DNA from: Cryptomeria japonica
Lineage: Eukaryota > Streptophyta > Pinopsida > Cupressales > Cupressaceae
Length of the DNA stretch: 22,500 nt
Assembly: GCF_030272615.1 (NCBI RefSeq)
Contig: NW_026728907.1
Span: forward strand, 450,001 to 472,500
Direction of reading: 5' to 3'
The notes under the pieces were generated by a model. It made no database searches, was not told where the DNA came from, and saw only the letters and a list, made by a program, of their open reading frames with translations. Position 1 is the stretch's first letter; every line of letters starts with the position of its first letter. The position numbers and the translations under genes are program-made. This document shows, piece by piece, positions 18,961-22,500 of this stretch.

Positions 18961-19078
18961 GGGTGCGATCATACCAGCGTTAGTGCACCGGATCCCATCA
19001 GAACTCCGCAGTTAAGCGCGCTTGGGCCGGAGTAGTACTGGGATGGGTGACCTCCCGGGAAGTCCCGGTGTTGCACCC
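18961..19078 (+). rRNA. 5S ribosomal RNA, copy 2
   Basis: Identical to copy 1 except base 19 (18979), which is G. In plant 5S RNA, CCAGCAC pairs with GUGC-U-UGG in helix II. Here the second strand is GCGC, so G19 pairs with C whereas the A of copy 1 does not. Copy 2 thus keeps the covarying pair and looks like the ancestral and better-folded version. The A box is at 19010-19024 and the C box at 19040-19056. Spacing from copy 1 is 7,936 bp, far larger than the few hundred bp usual in separate plant 5S arrays. Confidence 0.96.
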
Positions 19079-19084
19079 TTTTTT
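19079..19084 (+). terminator. Pol III terminator of 5S copy 2
   Basis: T6 directly after the gene, with a second T5 at 19087-19091. Confidence 0.9.
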
Positions 19085-19516
19085 AGTTTTTCGCCGGGCA
19101 TCGCAATGCTATTTGAATAAACCTTTTGCCCGTTTGCGTTCTCGTCGGGGCCGGGCCGGGCCGGGGTGCGCTGCCCGCACTACCGCGCGCGCGGGGGCGA
19201 CACCGAGCGCGCACCCGAGGCGCCCCGAGCACACAGGCCACGGTGCAACCCGGGCGTTGTGCGCGCACCCCGGTGCGCCCGAGGTGCTGCGCGCGCACCC
19301 AGGTGAAATCGGTGTGCACCTCGGCCAGTGCGCGCTCGGTCGAGTCGCGCACGTTGGCCAAGGTGCACGGTGATGTTTCTTACTCTAAGGTTCCGCACCA
19401 GACGCCCGGGACAGGTGAGCGAAGCTGGGCGGGGCCGGGTGCGCGGCCGGGGCAGGTGCACGCAGCTGGAGAGAGCTTTGGAGCACACTTCGGAGCGCAC
19501 CAATGATGCGCTCCAT
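19085..19516. other. GC-rich 3' flank of 5S copy 2
   Basis: Same as 11149-11580 with two substitutions noticed (19100 A for G, 19222 G for A). No gene seen. Confidence 0.6.
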
Positions 19517-22500
19517 TCAAAAGTTTCCTGAAAAGGCAAAAAAAGTTGAGATTATAGAATTTCCCACTTGAGAGATTGTAAAAAAAAAAAATTTAAAATG
19601 AAGGAAACGCGGGTGCCAAGGTGTGCGCAGCCCAGCCAAGGTGTGCGCACCAAGGCGCCCACCCTGGCGAAGGTGCACGCAAGGTGCGCACCCGAGGCAA
19701 ACCGGACAATTAACCCAACTTTCGACTTCGCGCGCACCTTGGAGCGCACTTCGGAGCGCTCCTTGGTGCGCACCAATCTTGGGCACCTCGGAGTGCACCA
19801 TGGCGCCCACCAAGGTGCGCACCCGGGGCAAACCGAGCTCCGACTTCGTGCGCACCTTGGAGCGCACGAAAGGTGCGCACCATGGCGCCCACCAAGGTGC
19901 GCAGCCCAGCCAAGGCGTGCGCATCAAGGTGCGCACCCTGGCGAAGGTGCGCACCCGGGGCAAACCGAGCTCCGACTTCGTGCGCACCTTGGAGCGCACA
20001 AAAGGTGCGCAACCCAGCCAAGGTGTGCGCACCCCGGTCAAACCGAGCTCCGAATCGTGCGCACCAGAGGTGCACGCCATCGTGCGCACCTTGGAGCACA
20101 CTTCGGAGCCCTCCTTGGTGCGCGCCGATGTTGCGCACCTCGGAGCGCACCCGGGGAAAACAATGCAATTAACCCGACTTTCGACTTCGTGGGCACCTCG
20201 GAGCGCTCTCGGGTTCGCACCTCGGAGCACACCGAGGTGCGCACCTTTGATGCGCTGCCTTCACCAATTTCCAGAAAAGGCAAGAAAACATTGAGAAGGT
20301 GTGCGCACCGAGGTGCCCACCCTGGCGAAGGTGCACGCGAGGTGCGCACCCGGGGCAAACCGGGCTCCGACTTCGTGCACGCCGCACCTTGGAGCACACT
20401 TCGGAGCGCTCCTTGGTGCGCACCAGGGCGCGCAACCCAGCCGAGGTGCCCACCCCGGCGAAGGTGCACGCGAGGTGCGCACCCGGGGCAAACCGGGCTC
20501 CGACTTCGTGCACGCCATGGTGCCCACCGCGGCGAAGGTGCACGCGAGGTGCGCACCCGGGGCAAACCGGGCTCCGACTTCGTGCACGCCGCACCTTGGA
20601 GCACACTTCGGAGCGCTCCTTGGTGCGCACCATGGTGCCCACCAGGGCGCGCAACCCCGCCGAAGGTGCACGCGAGGTGCGCACCCGGGGCAAACCGGGC
20701 TCCGACTTCGTGCACGCCGCACCTTGGAGCACACTTCGGAGCGCTCCTTGGTGCGCACCATGGTGCCCACCAGGGCGCGCAACCCCGCCGAAGGTGCACG
20801 CGAGGTGCGCACCCGGGGCAAACCGGGCTCCGACTTCGTGCACGCCGCACCTTGGAGCACACTTCGGAGCGCTCCTTGGTGCGCACCAGGGCGCGCAACC
20901 CAGCCGAGGTGCCCACCCCGGCGAGGTGCGTACCCGGGGCAAACCGGGCTCCGACTTCGTGCACGCCGCACCTTGGAGCACACTTCGGAGCGCTCCTTGG
21001 TGCGCACCATGGTGCCCACCAGGCCGCGCAACCCAGCCAAGGTGTGCGCACCAAGGTGCACGCGAGGTGCGCACCCGGGGCAAACCGGGGTCCGACTTCG
21101 TGCACGCCGCACCTTGGAGCACACATCGGGGCGCTCCCGGGTTCGCACCGGCGTTGCGCACCGTGGTGGGCACCTCGGAGCACACCAAGGTGGGCAGCGA
21201 GGTGCGCACCTTTGATGCGATGCCTTCACTAATTTCCATAAAAGGCAAAAAAAAAATGAGATTTTAAAATTTCCGTTTTGAAAGATAGTGAGAAAAAGGG
21301 AATGCTGGTGCCATCTTGAGCCCGCCCTGGTGCGCAGCCCAGCCAAGGTGTGCGCACCAAGGTGCCCACCCTGGCGAAGGTGCGCGCCCGGGCAATTAAC
21401 CCAACTTCCAACTTCGCGCGCGCCAGGGTGGGAGCGCACCCAACAACCGGGCCTGGGAAGAGCCAATGCGAGAAACCCCACCAAACGCTCTGACAAAAAA
21501 AGAGGGGGCGCTCCAGTAACCCCGCTTCGGAGCGCACCCTGGGCAAACCCAGCCAAGGTGCCCACCCCGGCCAAGGTGCAGGCGAGGTGCGCACCCGGGG
21601 CAAACCGGGCTCCGACAACGTGCACGCCGCACCTTGGAGCACACTTCGTAGCGCTCCCGGGTGCGCACCTCAGAGCACACCAAGGTGGGCAGCGAGGTGC
21701 GCACCTTTGATGCGCTGCCTTCACTAATTTCCAGAAAAGGCAAAAAAAAAAGGAGATTTTAAAATTTCCGTTTTGAAAGATAGTGAAAAAAACGGAACGC
21801 GCGTGCCATCTTGAGCCCGCCCTGGTGCGCAGCCCAGGTAAGGTGCCCACCCTGGCAAAGGTGCGCACCCGGGCAATTAACCCTACTTCCGACTTCGTGC
21901 GCGCCAGGGTGGCAACCGGGCCTCGGAAGAGCCAATGCGAGAAACCCCACCAAACGCTCCGACAAAAAAAGAGGCGGCGCTCCAATAACCCCGCTTCGGA
22001 GCGCAGCCGGGGCAAACCCAGCCAAGGTGCCCACCCCGACGAAGGTGCACGCGAGGTGCGCACCCGGGGCAAACCGGGCTCCGACAACGTGCACGCAGCA
22101 CCTTGGAGCACACTTCGAAGCACTCCCGGGTGCCCACCGGCGTTGCGCACCGTGGTGGGCAGCGAGGTGCGCACCTTTGATGCGCTGCCTTCACTAATTT
22201 CCAGAAAAAGGCAAAAAAAAATGAGATTTTAAAATTTCCGTTTTGAAAGATAGTGAAAAAAAAGGAACGCGGGTGCCATCTTGAGCCCGCCCTGGTGCGC
22301 AGCCCAGGCAAGGCATGCGCACCAAGGTGCCCACCCGAGGTGCACACCCGGGGCAAACCGGGCTCCGACTTCGTGCAGGCCGCACCTTGGAGCACACTTC
22401 GGAGCGCTCCTTGGTGCGCACCATGGTGCCCACCAGGGCGCGCAACCCAGCCAAGGTCTGCACACCAAGGTGCCCACCCCGGCGAAGGTGCACGCGAGGT
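19517..22500. repeat. Palindrome-rich modules of unit 2
   Basis: Corresponds to 11581-14,639. It lacks 63 bp (one short monomer with CATGGTGCGCACCGCGGCG) and 12 bp just before GCGTACCCGGGG. Everything after that runs at offset 7,861. The window ends inside a 128-bp-type monomer. Confidence 0.88.

Larger units (their letters stand above)
17707..22500. repeat. Large repeat unit 2, truncated by the window end
   Basis: Copy of 9771-14,639. It contains the right part of the minisatellite (17707-18226), the T-rich spacer (18227-18576), the 5S gene with flanks, and palindrome-rich modules from 19517. AT-rich islands start near 21258, 21753 and 22223; the early variant is at 19523-19604 and the truncated one at 20266-20298. 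Confidence 0.93.

Noticed and set aside
1-22500. 18S, 5.8S or 26S rRNA segments, tRNA genes, transposon proteins or long terminal repeats
   Set aside because: None was recognised on either strand. All long repeats are tandem and lack terminal inverted repeats or reverse transcriptase motifs.
9771-22500. The second large unit as an assembly artefact
   Set aside because: It cannot be excluded without reads, but the scattered substitutions, the 63-bp and 12-bp deletions and the distinct junction at 17706 speak for a real second copy.

Overview
This window looks like nuclear ribosomal spacer DNA from a land plant. I see no believable protein gene, tRNA or bacterial feature. Two full-length plant-type 5S rRNA genes lie on the plus strand (11025-11142 and 18961-19078). 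Each is followed by a T run typical of RNA polymerase III termination. To the left, thirteen copies of a conserved box read on the minus strand as CTTATATAGGGG, a very good match to the plant RNA polymerase I initiation consensus TATATA(A/G)GGGG. Together these suggest a very long 35S rDNA intergenic spacer with embedded 5S genes (the linked, or L-type, arrangement) and a 35S unit transcribed right to left. The 18S and 26S genes are not in the window, so linkage to 35S is inferred. L-type linkage is known in bryophytes and other early land plants, in several gymnosperms and in some Asteraceae. The sequence alone does not let me name a species.

Layout, left to right. (1) 1-3842: about 20 copies of a 188-bp tandem repeat. 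(2) 3843-5180: three degenerate units of about 440-490 bp, each with a promoter box and an inverted repeat; the 188-bp repeat appears to derive from this unit type. (3) 5181-5560: short 50/56-bp repeats. (4) 5561-6728: 311-bp units, each with a promoter box. (5) 6729-7316: a 52-bp array expanded inside one of those units. (6) 7317-8395: mostly 157-bp promoter units, which are 311-bp units lacking 154 bp between two direct repeats. (7) 8396-10290: palindromic GGTGCRCACC-type sequence, then a long G-rich minisatellite (GGGTGCCAAGGT type). (8) 10291-11024: a T-rich, less repetitive stretch, then GC-rich DNA leading into the first 5S gene. (9) 11143-17706: GC-rich spacer, then a complex array of modules rich in GGTGCGCACC and GGAGCGCTCC palindromes, punctuated by AT-rich islands. 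A block of 2,365 bp is itself duplicated there. (10) 17707-22500: a second, truncated copy of everything from 9771 on, offset by 7,936 bp, including the second 5S gene.

Reading of the region: the minus-strand promoter boxes would act as the gene promoter and spacer promoters for a 35S unit lying beyond the left edge. The 188-bp array would then lie in its external transcribed spacer. The 5S genes face the opposite way. The rest is nested repetition, with signs of unequal exchange, small deletions between direct repeats, palindrome-associated breakage and decay of methylated CpG. The many long open reading frames are by-products of GC-rich repeats with few stop codons.
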